DNA of 48,600 nt from a virus: IMG/VR virus record IMGVR_UViG_3300036852_000356, positions 1-48,600 of that record. One strand, written 5' to 3'. A program made the position numbers and the translations under genes. Below are positions 6,152 through 13,806 of this stretch, one piece after another (positions within the stretch are counted from its first letter, which is position 1; every line of letters starts with the position of its first letter). Below the pieces are notes generated by a model. That model was given only the letters and a program-made list of their open reading frames with translations, was not told where the DNA came from and did not search any database.

Positions 6152-6590
6152 TGGAGAGGAACTCCTTCCAATCCTCGTGCAGCGCAGCCTGGCAGCCCTG
6201 GCACCAGGGGCGGGCCTGCTGCAGCCGATGGGGCGCGGTCAACTCGATCGACCGCAGGTAGCCCTCCTTGCCGGTGAGCGCCTGGCCGTCCACACGGACC
6301 CGGCCGGCGGCCAGCTCGGCCTGGATCCGCTGGCGTTCCGCCTCGACCTGCTCGGCCTGCACCCAGGTGGCCACCGCGCTGTTCGGCTCGCCGCAACGCT
6401 CGCAGTCGACCAGCGGACGGGCCTTCCGCTCGCGCTCCTCCGCTTCGAGCAGGGCCGTGCGCTCCGCGTGGAGGCCGGCGTGCTTGGCGGCCCGCTCGGC
6501 GTCCCTGGCGGCCTTGCACGCGCCACGCCACAGACTGTGCGCGTCGGCGGGCTGGCCGCAGCCGCAGAAGCACAGCGGCCGGGTGCCCAT
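6144..6590 (-). CDS. Coiled-coil Cys-rich hypothetical protein, 148 aa
   Basis: ATG 6590 overlaps the methyltransferase stop (ATGA). The N-terminus has CFCGCGQ. A long charged helix follows, with repeated Glu/Arg (AERTALLEAEERERKAR). CERCG and CQGC pairs come later, so zinc binding is likely. No named family; frame choice is firm because of the stop/start overlap and the Cys pairs. Confidence 0.75.
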   Translation of the reverse strand: MGTRPLCFCGCGQPADAHSLWRGACKAARDAERAAKHAGLHAERTALLEAEERERKARPLVDCERCGEPNSAVATWVQAEQVEAERQRIQAELAAGRVRVDGQALTGKEGYLRSIELTAPHRLQQARPWCQGCQAALHEDWKEFLSSE

Positions 6591-7576
6591 CAGGGCGCGT
6601 CCAGCTCGAGGGCGAGCCGGCCGACCCACTCCGCCCAGGCGGGCACCACCGCGTTGCCGAGCGCTCTCACCCGATGGGTGCGGTTGGAGACGGCGTTGCG
6701 GCCACGGACCGTCCGCGGCGCCTCCCAGCCGTGCTGCGCCTCGCCCGGGGGAGCGGGCCACCGATGTCTGTCCAGCCACGCGGCAGCCCCATCAGCTGCT
6801 CCACCCACTCCGGGTTCAGGGTGCCCGTCTCCTGCTCCGCCGCCACCCGGTCGTCCAGGTTCCAGCCGCCGTGCCGGGACGGGTCGCCCCAGCGTTGCGC
6901 CTGCGGCGAGCGGCCCTGCCCGTCCCGGGCCTGCGGGGTCGGCCACATCCTGACCACCGCTTGCAGGTCGCCCCGATGATCCGCCCTGGGCCGGCCCGCC
7001 TTGTCCCCGTCGCTCGCCTTCGGCGTCGGCCACAGCACCCGCTCGAGGAGCTGACTGCGGCGCTGTCCCGGCTGGGAAACACCCTTGTAGTCGCTGGCCG
7101 ACGGGGAAGGCCACCACGAAGACCCGGTAGCGCTTGTGGGTGGCGCCCAGGGCGGAAGCCGGTAGGCCGCCCCACACGCAGTCGTACCCGAGGGCGGCCA
7201 GGTCGCCGACAACGATCGAGAGCCCTCGGCGGACGAGTCCACGGACGTTCTCCACGATGACGAGGCGGGGTCGTAGAACGCGAACGGCGTCGGCCATGTG
7301 GGGCCAGAGCCAGCGCTCGTCCGCCTGCGCGAGCCGTTTCCCCGCCTGGGAGACGGGCTGGCAGGGGAACCCTCCTGCAACAGCGTCAACTGGCCGGAGC
7401 CGGGCCGGGTCGAGCGTGGTGGCATCGTCGTACCTCGGGGTGTCGGGCCAGTGCTTTGCGAGGACGCGCTGGCAGAACGGGTCGTTCTCGACCTGCCAGG
7501 CAACCTGGAAGCCGGCGCGCTCGAGGCCGAGGTCGAGCGCGCCGACCCCAGAGAAGTACGACCCGAGCGTGTACAC
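6590..7576 (-). pseudogene. Cytosine-C5 DNA methyltransferase, coding frame shifted twice
   Basis: The N-terminal part carries the C5-MTase motifs in order: FSGVGALDLGLERAGF (SAM binding), GGFPCQPVSQ (catalytic Cys loop), ENVRGL, and KRYRVFVVA. The end has RVRALGNAVVPAW. Between about 7100 and 6750 this frame turns into low-complexity sequence. The frame one base over holds the expected target-recognition part, with WPTPKASDG, WPTPQARDG and NPEWVEQLMGLPRGW. A complete enzyme therefore needs a +1 shift near the CCCC run at about 7097 and a compensating -1 near the CCCCC run at about 6747. The start is GTG 7576, which is itself part of GTGTACAC at 7569-7576. As written the frame stays open to 6590, but the enzyme is probably broken unless the shifts are sequencing errors or recoding. 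Confidence 0.8.
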
Positions 7577-7577
7577 G

Positions 7578-7838
7578 TCACCCGTGGTCGGCGAGCAGCT
7601 CGTCGCCGACCGCGCGCAGGTTGTCGTTCTTCGATGCCTGGAACGCCCTGGCCAGGTGAGCGAGCACCTTGCGAGCGGTGTCACCGGCGTACTCGTCGGT
7701 GAGCTCCTGGTGATCGTGCGCAACCGCGTCCTGGATGTCACCGAGCAAGCTCTCCTCAAGCTCGATTACGCCCCGGACTTCGGCGCGGAGCTGGTCGAAG
7801 GCAAGCTCGAGCGCGGTGAACCGGGCCTCGTCACACAC
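7578..7838 (-). CDS. Acidic helical hypothetical protein, 86 aa
   Basis: GTG 7838 overlaps the upstream TGA. The product begins MCDEARFTALELAFDQL and is almost entirely alpha-helical, with heptad-like hydrophobics suggesting a short coiled coil. It ends one base before the methyltransferase GTG. No known family. Its stop codon adjoins the palindrome that forms the methyltransferase start. Confidence 0.7.
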   Translation of the reverse strand: MCDEARFTALELAFDQLRAEVRGVIELEESLLGDIQDAVAHDHQELTDEYAGDTARKVLAHLARAFQASKNDNLRAVGDELLADHG

Positions 7839-8232
7839 GGCTGCCCCAGCTTTCCCGCTCGGCCTTCTTCGCCTCCCGGGACTTCACCGCCGGGTCTTCC
7901 GGGTCGCCGCGCCACTTGAGCTGCCCGGCCATGCCGCTGTCCTCGGCCCGCTGCACCTGCCGCTCGTGCTCGGCGCACACGTGCCTGCCGGACCAGCGGC
8001 CCTTCCAGACCTTGACGGTGGCGGGCTCCCCGCACGCCTTGTAGGAGGCCATCTGCCCGGCCAGGTACAGGGCCTCGCAGCGCGGACCCTTCAACACGGC
8101 CATGCACTGCCGCGCCAGCGTGTACACGACCAGCAGGGGCAGGAGCAGAAGCACCAGCAGCAGGTCGCCGCCGACGCAGCCGTCCAGCGGGCTGCCGCCC
8201 TCGTCCTGCGGGTTGTCGTCCCAGGTTCGCAT
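7831..8232 (-). CDS. Membrane-anchored Cys/His protein, 133 aa
   Basis: ATG 8232 follows GAGGTGAGG. A Leu/Val membrane segment (residues about 23-37, LLLVLLLLPLLVVYT) is followed by a domain with spaced Cys and His (C...C...HVCAEHE), resembling a small zinc site, and a basic tail. The VYT comes from an internal GTGTACAC at 8120-8127. Likely an inner-membrane protein with a cytoplasmic domain; function unknown. Confidence 0.7.
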   Translation of the reverse strand: MRTWDDNPQDEGGSPLDGCVGGDLLLVLLLLPLLVVYTLARQCMAVLKGPRCEALYLAGQMASYKACGEPATVKVWKGRWSGRHVCAEHERQVQRAEDSGMAGQLKWRGDPEDPAVKSREAKKAERESWGSRV

Positions 8233-8236
8233 TGCC

Positions 8237-8836
8237 TCACCTCGTCTGCTTGACGCGGAGCTTCCGGCCGGCCAGGTCGGCCGGCAGGACCGCGTGGATG
8301 TGAACGGTTCGGGACTCGTTGTCAACGCTTCGGGACAACCCGGGCACGCCAGTGGCCAGGACCCTGACGACACGGCCCTCCCGAAGCTGGATGTGGAGCT
8401 CGGCCGCCTTCGCGTCCCAGGAGATCACGATGTCGTCGGCGTGGTCGGGGTCCAGGCCGATCATGGCCTCGCGGAGCTGGCGGACACTCATCTGCTCGTC
8501 GATCGCCTTGCGAATCCACGCCTGCGCCGCCGCGGCGTCCACCGAGGCGTGCCAGGCGGCCCGGTGATGGGACCAGCCGACCGGCGGCGGCGGCCCGTCG
8601 GCACCCCACAGCTCGGCACGCACCCCGGGCGGGAAGAACTCCGAGACGCCGTGGCGCTGGCGCACCCACGACAGCGAATGGCCAAGATCAGAGGCGAGCT
8701 GCTTCAGCAGCGCCCAGTGGCCGCGGCGCTCCCCGCACAAGGCCACGATGACATCGCCGACGAGGAACGGGCTGAGCTTGTCGTGCTCGTCAAGCTCCTG
8801 TAGCGCGCTCAGGGCCTCGTTGTACCCGGCGCTCAT
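8237..8836 (-). CDS. ParB/KorB-like helix-turn-helix protein, 199 aa
   Basis: ATG 8836 overlaps the HNH stop (ATGA). The middle contains GHWALLKQLASDLGHSLSWV, then FFPPGVR, then GWSHHRAAW, then MSVRQLREAM. This arrangement of helices resembles HTH proteins common in actinophages that are related to the DNA-binding core of ParB/KorB. The C-terminal 60 residues look like a beta-rich domain. It is the best candidate in this genome for a protein that binds a dispersed palindrome, but this is inference only. Confidence 0.55.
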   Translation of the reverse strand: MSAGYNEALSALQELDEHDKLSPFLVGDVIVALCGERRGHWALLKQLASDLGHSLSWVRQRHGVSEFFPPGVRAELWGADGPPPPVGWSHHRAAWHASVDAAAAQAWIRKAIDEQMSVRQLREAMIGLDPDHADDIVISWDAKAAELHIQLREGRVVRVLATGVPGLSRSVDNESRTVHIHAVLPADLAGRKLRVKQTR

Positions 8837-9039
8837 CTGAGCCTCGCCTGATAGTCGATCGCCTCGTCGAACGTGAGCTCCCCGGTGTGCCGGCGGGAGT
8901 GGCAGTCGTTCGTGCCCGGCCCACGGCACAGCGGCCGGACGTTGCCCTCGGCGTCGCCGCCGCCGGCGCCCCTGGTCTTCACGTGGTCGGGGTCACTCAG
9001 CGGGTCGCCGCACGACAGGCACATGCGCGCGGCGGTCAC
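8833..9039 (-). CDS. HNH endonuclease, 68 aa
   Basis: GTG 9039 overlaps the RusA stop (GTGA). The short protein has CLSCG near the N-terminus, the DHVKTRGAGG motif with the catalytic His, then NVRPLC and CHSRRHTGE with the second zinc pair. This is the compact HNH fold common in phages, where it nicks DNA and often works with terminase in packaging. Here it lies with recombination genes, away from the terminase. The frame continues open upstream through the RusA gene, which is discussed with the gene at 9520-9726. Confidence 0.8.
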   Translation of the reverse strand: MTAARMCLSCGDPLSDPDHVKTRGAGGGDAEGNVRPLCRGPGTNDCHSRRHTGELTFDEAIDYQARLR

Positions 9040-9518
9040 GTCGAGCTGGCCACGGTCCCTGACCCGAACTGGCTTCGGAACAGCTCCTCCGCCGCCCCGA
9101 GGTCCGCCAGGAGCAGCTCCACCCCCACCGGATGCTCCGGGCTCGCCCACAGCTTCCGGACCCGCTGATCCACGATCTGCGCGTCGTCGGTGTACACGGC
9201 CAGCTTGCAGCCGTCCCACAGGGTCTTCAGCAGGTTGTCCAGGTCCGGCGGCGCCGTCGGCAGGGGCAGCGTCCGGTGCAGGCCCGACTTCGGACGGGGC
9301 AGCCGGAACGTCACCACCGCGAACACCGGGCCCTCCGGGATCGCCGGCTTGCGAATCCTCAGCCGGTTCAGCTCCGAGCGGACCAGCAGCCTGACCTCCG
9401 ACTGGAACCGGTGGGCGCGCCCGCTCGTCGCCATCCTCCGCTTGCCCGAGGCCGGGTCCTTGACGAGCTCGTGGCTCTTGGGGACCGGCCGGGCCGGGAT
9501 CGTGATCCTGAGCAGCAT
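9036..9518 (-). CDS. rusA: RusA-family Holliday-junction resolvase, 160 aa
   Basis: ATG 9518 sits behind GAGGAGGGG. The N-terminus MLLRITIPARPVPKSH matches the RusA start. PDLDNLLKTLWDG and VYTDDAQIVDQRVRK carry the conserved Asp residues that bind the catalytic metal in RusA enzymes. The length is close to the family. It would resolve branched DNA during phage replication and before packaging. The GTGTACAC at 9190-9197 lies within the VYTDD codons. It overlaps the HNH gene by four bases. Confidence 0.88.
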   Translation of the reverse strand: MLLRITIPARPVPKSHELVKDPASGKRRMATSGRAHRFQSEVRLLVRSELNRLRIRKPAIPEGPVFAVVTFRLPRPKSGLHRTLPLPTAPPDLDNLLKTLWDGCKLAVYTDDAQIVDQRVRKLWASPEHPVGVELLLADLGAAEELFRSQFGSGTVASST

Positions 9519-9519
9519 C

Positions 9520-9726
9520 GCCCCTCCTCATCGTCGCCGCGCACGGCCGCGGCTTGCCGGGTGCCAGGTAGGTGATCCAGGTCTTGCGCGGGTCGACGGC
9601 GCCCAGCTCGAGCACGTCGCCGCAGTCCAGGCAGCAGCCCTGCCACTCGATCTGGCGCTGGTGGCCGGGGTGGTCGTCCCAGTGGAACGCCACCCGCCGG
9701 TGTGTACACGCCTGCTGGGCGGTCAC
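9520..9726 (-). CDS. Zinc-ribbon-like protein lacking its own stop (3' end undefined)
   Basis: GTG 9726 overlaps the upstream TGA. The product begins MTAQQACTHRRVAFHW and has H..H, CCLDCGD and a final C, a small treble-clef or ribbon pattern. After residue ~69 the frame has no stop; it runs open through the whole RusA gene in another phase and joins the HNH frame, ending at 8833 (297 residues in total). The central part of that frame is low-complexity shadow, so I give only the part with protein-like sequence. A lost stop by indel is the simplest explanation. GTGTACAC lies at 9702-9709. Confidence 0.5.
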
Positions 9727-9989
9727 CGGCACGCCTCGCACAGCACACGCCGCTGTGAGGTGAAGCCGATCGGGTCGCCCTCCTCGATCCGAGCCCGGCA
9801 CACCGAGCACTGGCCGGCGTAGCGGGCGAACGGCCCGTACGAGGTGTCGCCGGCGCGCGGGTGCGGCTCCACCGTGGCCGGCGCCCCGATGGGGATGGTC
9901 AGCTCCCGGCCGTTCGGCTGGCAGTACACGCAGCCGGTCACCCAGTGCATCTCGCACGGGCCAGTGATCGGTGCGGCACGAACGGTCAT
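9723..9989 (-). CDS. Small double zinc-ribbon protein, 88 aa
   Basis: ATG 9989 overlaps the previous TGA (ATGA). Two Cys pairs, CVYCQ at residues 20-24 and CSVCR near 62-66, together with a final CEAC, suit a two-site zinc-binding protein. DPIGFTSQRRVLC resembles the end of small PARP/phage treble-clef proteins. No firm family. It belongs to the leftward run with RusA and HNH. Confidence 0.72.
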   Translation of the reverse strand: MTVRAAPITGPCEMHWVTGCVYCQPNGRELTIPIGAPATVEPHPRAGDTSYGPFARYAGQCSVCRARIEEGDPIGFTSQRRVLCEACR

Positions 9990-10345
9990 TGCGCACCGCC
10001 GGGCAGCAGCAGCTCAGCTGGCGGGGCAATCTCGGAGACGGGCACGCCGGCAACCTCGGCCGCCTGCTCCGGGGTCAAGCCCCACCGGTCGACGAGCTCG
10101 CGGGCGCGCTCCGGCCGGGCCTCGATCGCCAGGAGCTCGCCGGGCTCCCAGCCGCGATGGGAGAGCTCCGGCTCGCCCGGCTCGCCGGGCTCCCAACCAC
10201 GCTGGACGACCTCGTCGGGCTCGGCGAGCCCCCCGAGCGCTTCGAGGACCATCGCCCAGAAGACCAGCACCACCGACGCCACAGTCAGGCCGATCACGAT
10301 CAGCGTTGCGACTCGTCCTGCGGTCCACACGTTGTCCACCTCCAT
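9986..10345 (-). CDS. Single-span membrane protein with WEPGE repeats, 119 aa
   Basis: The chosen start is ATG 10345 (MEVDNVWTAGRV), giving one membrane segment at residues 10-32 (ATLIVIGLTVASVVLVFW). An upstream ATG at 10447 is possible; neither has a clear ribosome site. Two copies of RGWEPGE separate the span from a C-terminal helix with LTPEQAAEVAGVP, which looks like a small HTH or helical hairpin. Likely membrane-tethered with a cytoplasmic tail. Function unknown. Confidence 0.6.
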   Translation of the reverse strand: MEVDNVWTAGRVATLIVIGLTVASVVLVFWAMVLEALGGLAEPDEVVQRGWEPGEPGEPELSHRGWEPGELLAIEARPERARELVDRWGLTPEQAAEVAGVPVSEIAPPAELLLPGGAQ

Positions 10346-10559
10346 GCACTCGAACGCCACGTTCAAATGTGCGTCCCAGCCGGAGGTGGGGGGCCACGGC
10401 CAGCCTGCAAGGTGACGCCGTGGTGGACCGGGAAGCGACAGCGACATGCACTGTTCACGGCGCAGCAACCGTTCAGAGCGATACGGGCAGGCCGAGAAGA
10501 AGAGGGCTTCTGCGCACCTGCGAGGTCTGCCCAGTTCCGGCCACTTGCGGCCATCACGG

Positions 10560-10937
10560 TCACTTCGCATCCTCCGGCATCCGGCCGATCCGCTCCCGAA
10601 GCTCGCGGAACTCGGCCGGCGCCGGCACGCCGCGCCCCTCGCCGCGCCACGGCAGGGCCGCCTGGTGCTCGCGACGCTCCTGCTGCCGCTCGAGCGCGCC
10701 CTGGTACAGGTCCGCCAGCTCCGGCCGGCGTGTACACCCGACCGCGTGCGCCCACACCGCGGCCTGCACGTCGCGGAACTCGAACCGCTCGAGGCCGGGG
10801 TGCCCGTCGAAGCCGGTGAACCACAGCTCAAGCGTCGCCGTCGGGAGCGGCTGGCTGGGGTAGGCCCCGGTGATGACCGCCGCCAGCTTCGCCCACTCCG
10901 TCGGCGTCATCGTCGCCCCGATCGCCCTGATCGTCAT
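10560..10937 (-). CDS. G39P-like replicative helicase loader/inhibitor, 125 aa
   Basis: ATG 10937. The N-terminal 75 residues (TPTEWAKLAAVITGAYP, then LWFTGFDG, then FEFRDVQAAVWAHAV) resemble the helicase-loader domain of phage SPP1 G39P relatives, which bind and load host or phage DnaB-type helicase at the origin. The charged C-terminus would contact the helicase. It follows the DnaD-like initiator, the order expected for a phage loading pair. No phage helicase is seen, so the host DnaB would be recruited. It overlaps the initiator by 110 bp. GTGTACAC occurs at 10730-10737. Confidence 0.65.
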   Translation of the reverse strand: MTIRAIGATMTPTEWAKLAAVITGAYPSQPLPTATLELWFTGFDGHPGLERFEFRDVQAAVWAHAVGCTRRPELADLYQGALERQQERREHQAALPWRGEGRGVPAPAEFRELRERIGRMPEDAK

Positions 10938-11823
10938 GGCGTTGCCTCCTCTCCTGCTCCTCGGCCCAAGCGATGAGCTCCCTGGGGTTCGCGCCGTACT
11001 CGCCGTTGGCGGCCTGCTTGCGGTTGCCAGTCGGCGCCAGCGGGCCGTGGCCGTCCCGGTGCCAGGTGGCGAACTTCTCCACGTTGGTGAGCTTCAAGAT
11101 CTGCTCGATCTCGCACTGCCCGGCCCGGCCGTCCCACGGGTCATGCACCCAGCCATGAGCGGCCTGGGCCACGGTCTGCAGCCCGAACGTCTTGATGCGG
11201 CGGCGGATCAGCTCCGCGCGTCCAGGGGTGAGCGTCCGCTCGCCGGTGACGCCGGCCTGCTTCCTGGCCCAGGTGTAGGTCATCCAGACGCCATGGGCCG
11301 GATCGTTCTCCGCCTGCCGTCGCCGCTTGTCGGCGACAAGAGGGTTTAGATCCCTCTCCTCTTCGTGCTCGTACTCGTGCTCGTACTCCTGTGCGCGCGC
11401 GCGAGGGTCAACTTCTTGCGAGGATTCGCCAGGACTCGCAACTTCTGGCAAGTCCTCGTGAGGATGCTCACGTCCTCCATGAAGCTGGCGAGGACACGCC
11501 GGAAATCGCCACTTCGCGGGACTGTCGACCTTCTGCCACTCATCCCAGCCGACGACGTGCAGGTGCGCCTGGCCGTCGACCCAGTACCAGCACAGCAGCC
11601 TGGCCGAGACCAGCTCCTCGACCATGCCCACGATGTCGAGCTGGCCGACGGTGTCATGCATCGAGAACACATCGGCCTTGACCAGGCGCCAGTCGTAGGC
11701 ATAGCCGCCGTAGTCGTCGCAGTGCGGCATCAGGCCGAGCAGCAGGCCGGTCGCACCAGCCGAGATCTGCGCGAACTTGGGCGAGCGCAGAAGCTCGGGC
11801 TTGATGCTGCGGATCCTCGGCAC
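10828..11823 (-). CDS. DnaD-like replisome organizer / replication initiator, 331 aa
   Basis: GTG 11823 is chosen because AAGGAG lies six bases upstream and the protein then opens MPRIRSIKPELLRSPK, the standard start of phage replisome-organizer proteins. Residues 1-110 are the winged-helix domain. A repeated EYEHEYEHEEE linker follows near residue 150, then a DnaB/DnaC-type C-terminal helical domain including PGRAELIRRRIKTFG. It should bind the phage origin and recruit the helicase loader encoded next. The last 37 codons overlap the loader gene in another phase and look like frameshifted tail sequence (GDRGDDDADG), so the natural end may be near 10937. Confidence 0.75.
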   Translation of the reverse strand: MPRIRSIKPELLRSPKFAQISAGATGLLLGLMPHCDDYGGYAYDWRLVKADVFSMHDTVGQLDIVGMVEELVSARLLCWYWVDGQAHLHVVGWDEWQKVDSPAKWRFPACPRQLHGGREHPHEDLPEVASPGESSQEVDPRARAQEYEHEYEHEEERDLNPLVADKRRRQAENDPAHGVWMTYTWARKQAGVTGERTLTPGRAELIRRRIKTFGLQTVAQAAHGWVHDPWDGRAGQCEIEQILKLTNVEKFATWHRDGHGPLAPTGNRKQAANGEYGANPRELIAWAEEQERRQRHDDQGDRGDDDADGVGEAGGGHHRGLPQPAAPDGDA

Positions 11824-12117
11824 GCAGGCTCCTTGCACTCGGAGCCCAACCATCCGGGTATGCTTCCCGGGATGGACAGGGCCTATCTGTCCAGCCGAGG
11901 GTCGGCGCTTCTTCCCGGGGGCGCCGGCCCTCGACCATGTCTGGGCTCGGAGTGTCACCGACCGGTGACCGGTCTGTCAACAACCGGCGACACGGTGTCC
12001 ACGCTGGTGCAGTTAGGTGAGGAAAGGGCCGGACGGGGGCGGAAGGGGTGGGCTCGGAAGGGTCCGGGCGGGGACGGACGGGGGCGGGGCGGCAAGGGCT
12101 GGCCCGGTCTGGATCGG
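11824..12117. promoter_or_regulatory. Regulatory gap with leftward TTGACA promoter
   Basis: No gene is seen. On the leftward strand TTGACA (11980-11975) and GACACT (11956-11951), 18 bp apart, could drive the replication initiator. The spacer holds the dyad ACCGGTGACCGGT, a candidate operator. A small hairpin, GGACAG/CTGTCC near 11875-11893, lies in the leader. The 12000-12117 part is G-rich on the plus strand. Confidence 0.5.
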
Positions 12118-12642
12118 TCAGGAGGCTTCCTGGACGTCGTCGGGGCCAAGGTCGATCGGCTCTGACACGCCGACACGCTGCTCGAGCTCCTTCAGACGCC
12201 GCTCAGCGTCGTCGCGCCACTGCTCCTGGGAGCGCAACCGAAGCTCGTTGTCCATCAGGGTCATCGTGACCCGGTGCGCCCACTCCCGCTGGCCGCTTGT
12301 CATGTCGGTGAGCGGGGCTGCGCGCATCAGATCGACCGCGGTGGTCATCCTCCGTCGAGCCTTCTTCTGCATGCCGATCGCGGCCGGCGTGTACTCGCTG
12401 GGCTTGAGCACCCGGTAGCCTTTCCCACGAACATTGCCGAGCACCCTTGGCTTGCTCTCCTGCGTGAACTGCTTGTTGCAACGAGCCACCGCCCGGTAGG
12501 CCACCTCGCGGTCCTCGGTGTCCAGCCATTTGGCGATGTCGGTGTACTCCACCTCGGCGCCATATGACAGGCCGATAACCTCGTCGTAAATCACCTTCCA
12601 TTCGGCGCGGCCGTCAGGGCGTTTCGGTGAGAACAAATCCAC
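12118..12642 (-). CDS. Hypothetical winged-helix-like protein, 174 aa
   Basis: GTG 12642 has AGGAG seven bases upstream. The product begins MDLFSPKRPDGRAEWK. YTDIAKWLDTEDREVAYRAV followed by GNVRGKGYRVLKP looks like a winged helix with a wing of the VRGKGYR type, suggesting DNA binding. The C-terminal third is a long charged coiled coil (QEQWRDDAERRLKELEQRV). Proteins of this shape occur near replication and immunity genes of actinophages, but I cannot name the family. Confidence 0.65.
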   Translation of the reverse strand: MDLFSPKRPDGRAEWKVIYDEVIGLSYGAEVEYTDIAKWLDTEDREVAYRAVARCNKQFTQESKPRVLGNVRGKGYRVLKPSEYTPAAIGMQKKARRRMTTAVDLMRAAPLTDMTSGQREWAHRVTMTLMDNELRLRSQEQWRDDAERRLKELEQRVGVSEPIDLGPDDVQEAS

Positions 12643-12950
12643 GGCAGACTCCTAAAGGTCAGGTGCGGCAGGGCGAGGCATGGCGCATACAGGCGAGAGC
12701 CGGTGCGACCAGGTAGAAGCTAGGCTGGGCTGGTGAGGTCAGGACGGGCTTGGCACGGTGCATGGCGGAGACAGGCGAGAACTGGCGGGACCAGGTCTGT
12801 TGCGGCATGGGCAGGTCAGGTAAAAAAGGACCAGAAGAGGGGTATTCAGGCTTGGCGAGTCATGGGCCGCAATGGAGTGACAAGGTCAGGGCTGGGTGGA
12901 GCCGAAGAGGCTTGGCGAGCACGGGCTAGGCGAGGCCTGAGCGGGCGTGG
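12643..12950. repeat. 308-bp gap with degenerate direct repeats
   Basis: No gene is seen. On the plus strand it is G-rich. A unit of about 39 bp beginning GCATGGCG at 12678 recurs at 12760 with a few changes (cores 12678-12698 and 12760-12780, 82-bp period), both ending GACCAGGT. CTTGGCGAG recurs near 12853 and 12909. The leftward strand is therefore a C/T-rich leader for the gene at 12642. Origin iterons, a recombination leader or a translational control element are all possible. Confidence 0.6.
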
Positions 12951-13535
12951 TCAGGGCGTTCTGAGCAGGGCGGTGAACCGGCCGAAGCCCTGCTTCCGGG
13001 ACGCGCCAAGCCGTTCGCTGCGGCCGGCACGCTCGGCGATCTCTTTCAGGTCGCGCACGTTCAGCAGCGACTCGTCGAGCTCGAACACGACACGCACCGC
13101 CCACTCGTCGAACTTCGGGTAGGTGGTCGGGCTGGCGCCGCTGGTGCCGCGGATCATCCTGGTGAGGTGGAACCGGCCCGTCTTCCATAGCTCCTCCGGG
13201 GTGCGGGGGCCGTCGTAGATGATCGCCATGGCCGGGTCGATGATCGCCAGCGCCCGTTCGACTGTGGCGCCGAGCCGCTGCGCCTTTGCCGCGCCAATGA
13301 TCGACCGGCGCAGGTTCTCGCACGGCATGGCCACACCGCTGATCTCCGGAATGTCGTAGAAGGCGCCCATGAAGTTGCAGTAGGCCATCTCCTCGTGCCA
13401 TTTCTCGGTGCGGCGCTTGCTCGGCGTACCACGCAGGTCCGCCATCTTCTTCGCCCATTCGTTGAGCGGGTTGGCCAGGTCGACGTTGTGGAGCAGCAGG
13501 GGCTTGACGCCGACGGCTTCGATTGTGATTTCCAT
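12951..13535 (-). CDS. Phage recombination-region protein with RAMP-like GFGRF end, 194 aa
   Basis: ATG 13535 follows CCCTGGGAGGTCACC, a copy of the start cassette. The sequence pattern is that of a family I have seen in many phages but cannot name: opening with LLLHNVDLANPLNEWAKK, then PCENLRRSIIGAAKA, IIYDGPRTPEELW, and ending RKQGFGRFTALL. The glycine-rich GFGRF end and mixed alpha/beta layout recall the RAMP/Cas7 fold, which would suggest single-strand nucleic-acid binding; this is inference. Length is typical for the family. It is probably the annealing or ssDNA-coating component of the recombination block. Confidence 0.65.
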   Translation of the reverse strand: MEITIEAVGVKPLLLHNVDLANPLNEWAKKMADLRGTPSKRRTEKWHEEMAYCNFMGAFYDIPEISGVAMPCENLRRSIIGAAKAQRLGATVERALAIIDPAMAIIYDGPRTPEELWKTGRFHLTRMIRGTSGASPTTYPKFDEWAVRVVFELDESLLNVRDLKEIAERAGRSERLGASRKQGFGRFTALLRTP

Positions 13536-13707
13536 GGTGACCTCCCAGGGGGTCAGGTAGGGAGAAAGCAGGCGGGGAAAGGCGCGGGGTGGCTAGGCGG
13601 GGAGAGGCGTGGCGAGAAAAGGCGAGATGGGAATTGGCGAGGCATGACCTGGCGGGGCTAGGCATGACGCGGCAGGGCTAGGCGAAGATCGGCGAGGGCA
13701 GGACGTG
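13536..13707. repeat. Leader with tandem 20-bp repeats
   Basis: GGCATGACCTGGCGGGGCTA (13641-13660) is followed directly by GGCATGACGCGGCAGGGCTA (13661-13680), 17 of 20 bases alike. Further GGCGAG and GGCGGGGA copies extend from 13575 to 13705. It is G-rich on the plus strand and thus C/T-rich in the leftward transcript. No gene is seen. It resembles the gap at 12643-12950. Confidence 0.6.
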
Positions 13708-13806
13708 TCAAGAGCTTTCGCTGTCACGCTGACGAAGGCGCTCCTCGACGGCGAGCAGCCGCCGCTGGAATTCCCGCATCCGGCGGCGTCTACGCCACCG
13801 GCGCAT
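13708..13806 (-). CDS. Arginine-rich micro-protein, 32 aa (tentative)
   Basis: ATG 13806 lies 17 bases before the end of the upstream gene (stop at 13790) in another frame. The product begins MRRWRRRRRMREF and continues as a basic amphipathic helix. A GAGG touches the start codon, so the ribosome site is poorly spaced. Nucleic-acid binding would fit the charge. It may be only a shadow of the overlap. Confidence 0.35.
   Translation of the reverse strand: MRRWRRRRRMREFQRRLLAVEERLRQRDSESS

Noticed and set aside
8833-10053. A single 406-codon leftward protein
   Set aside because: It merges shadow sequence with parts of separate genes (zinc protein, HNH); the middle lacks protein-like composition and covers the RusA gene.
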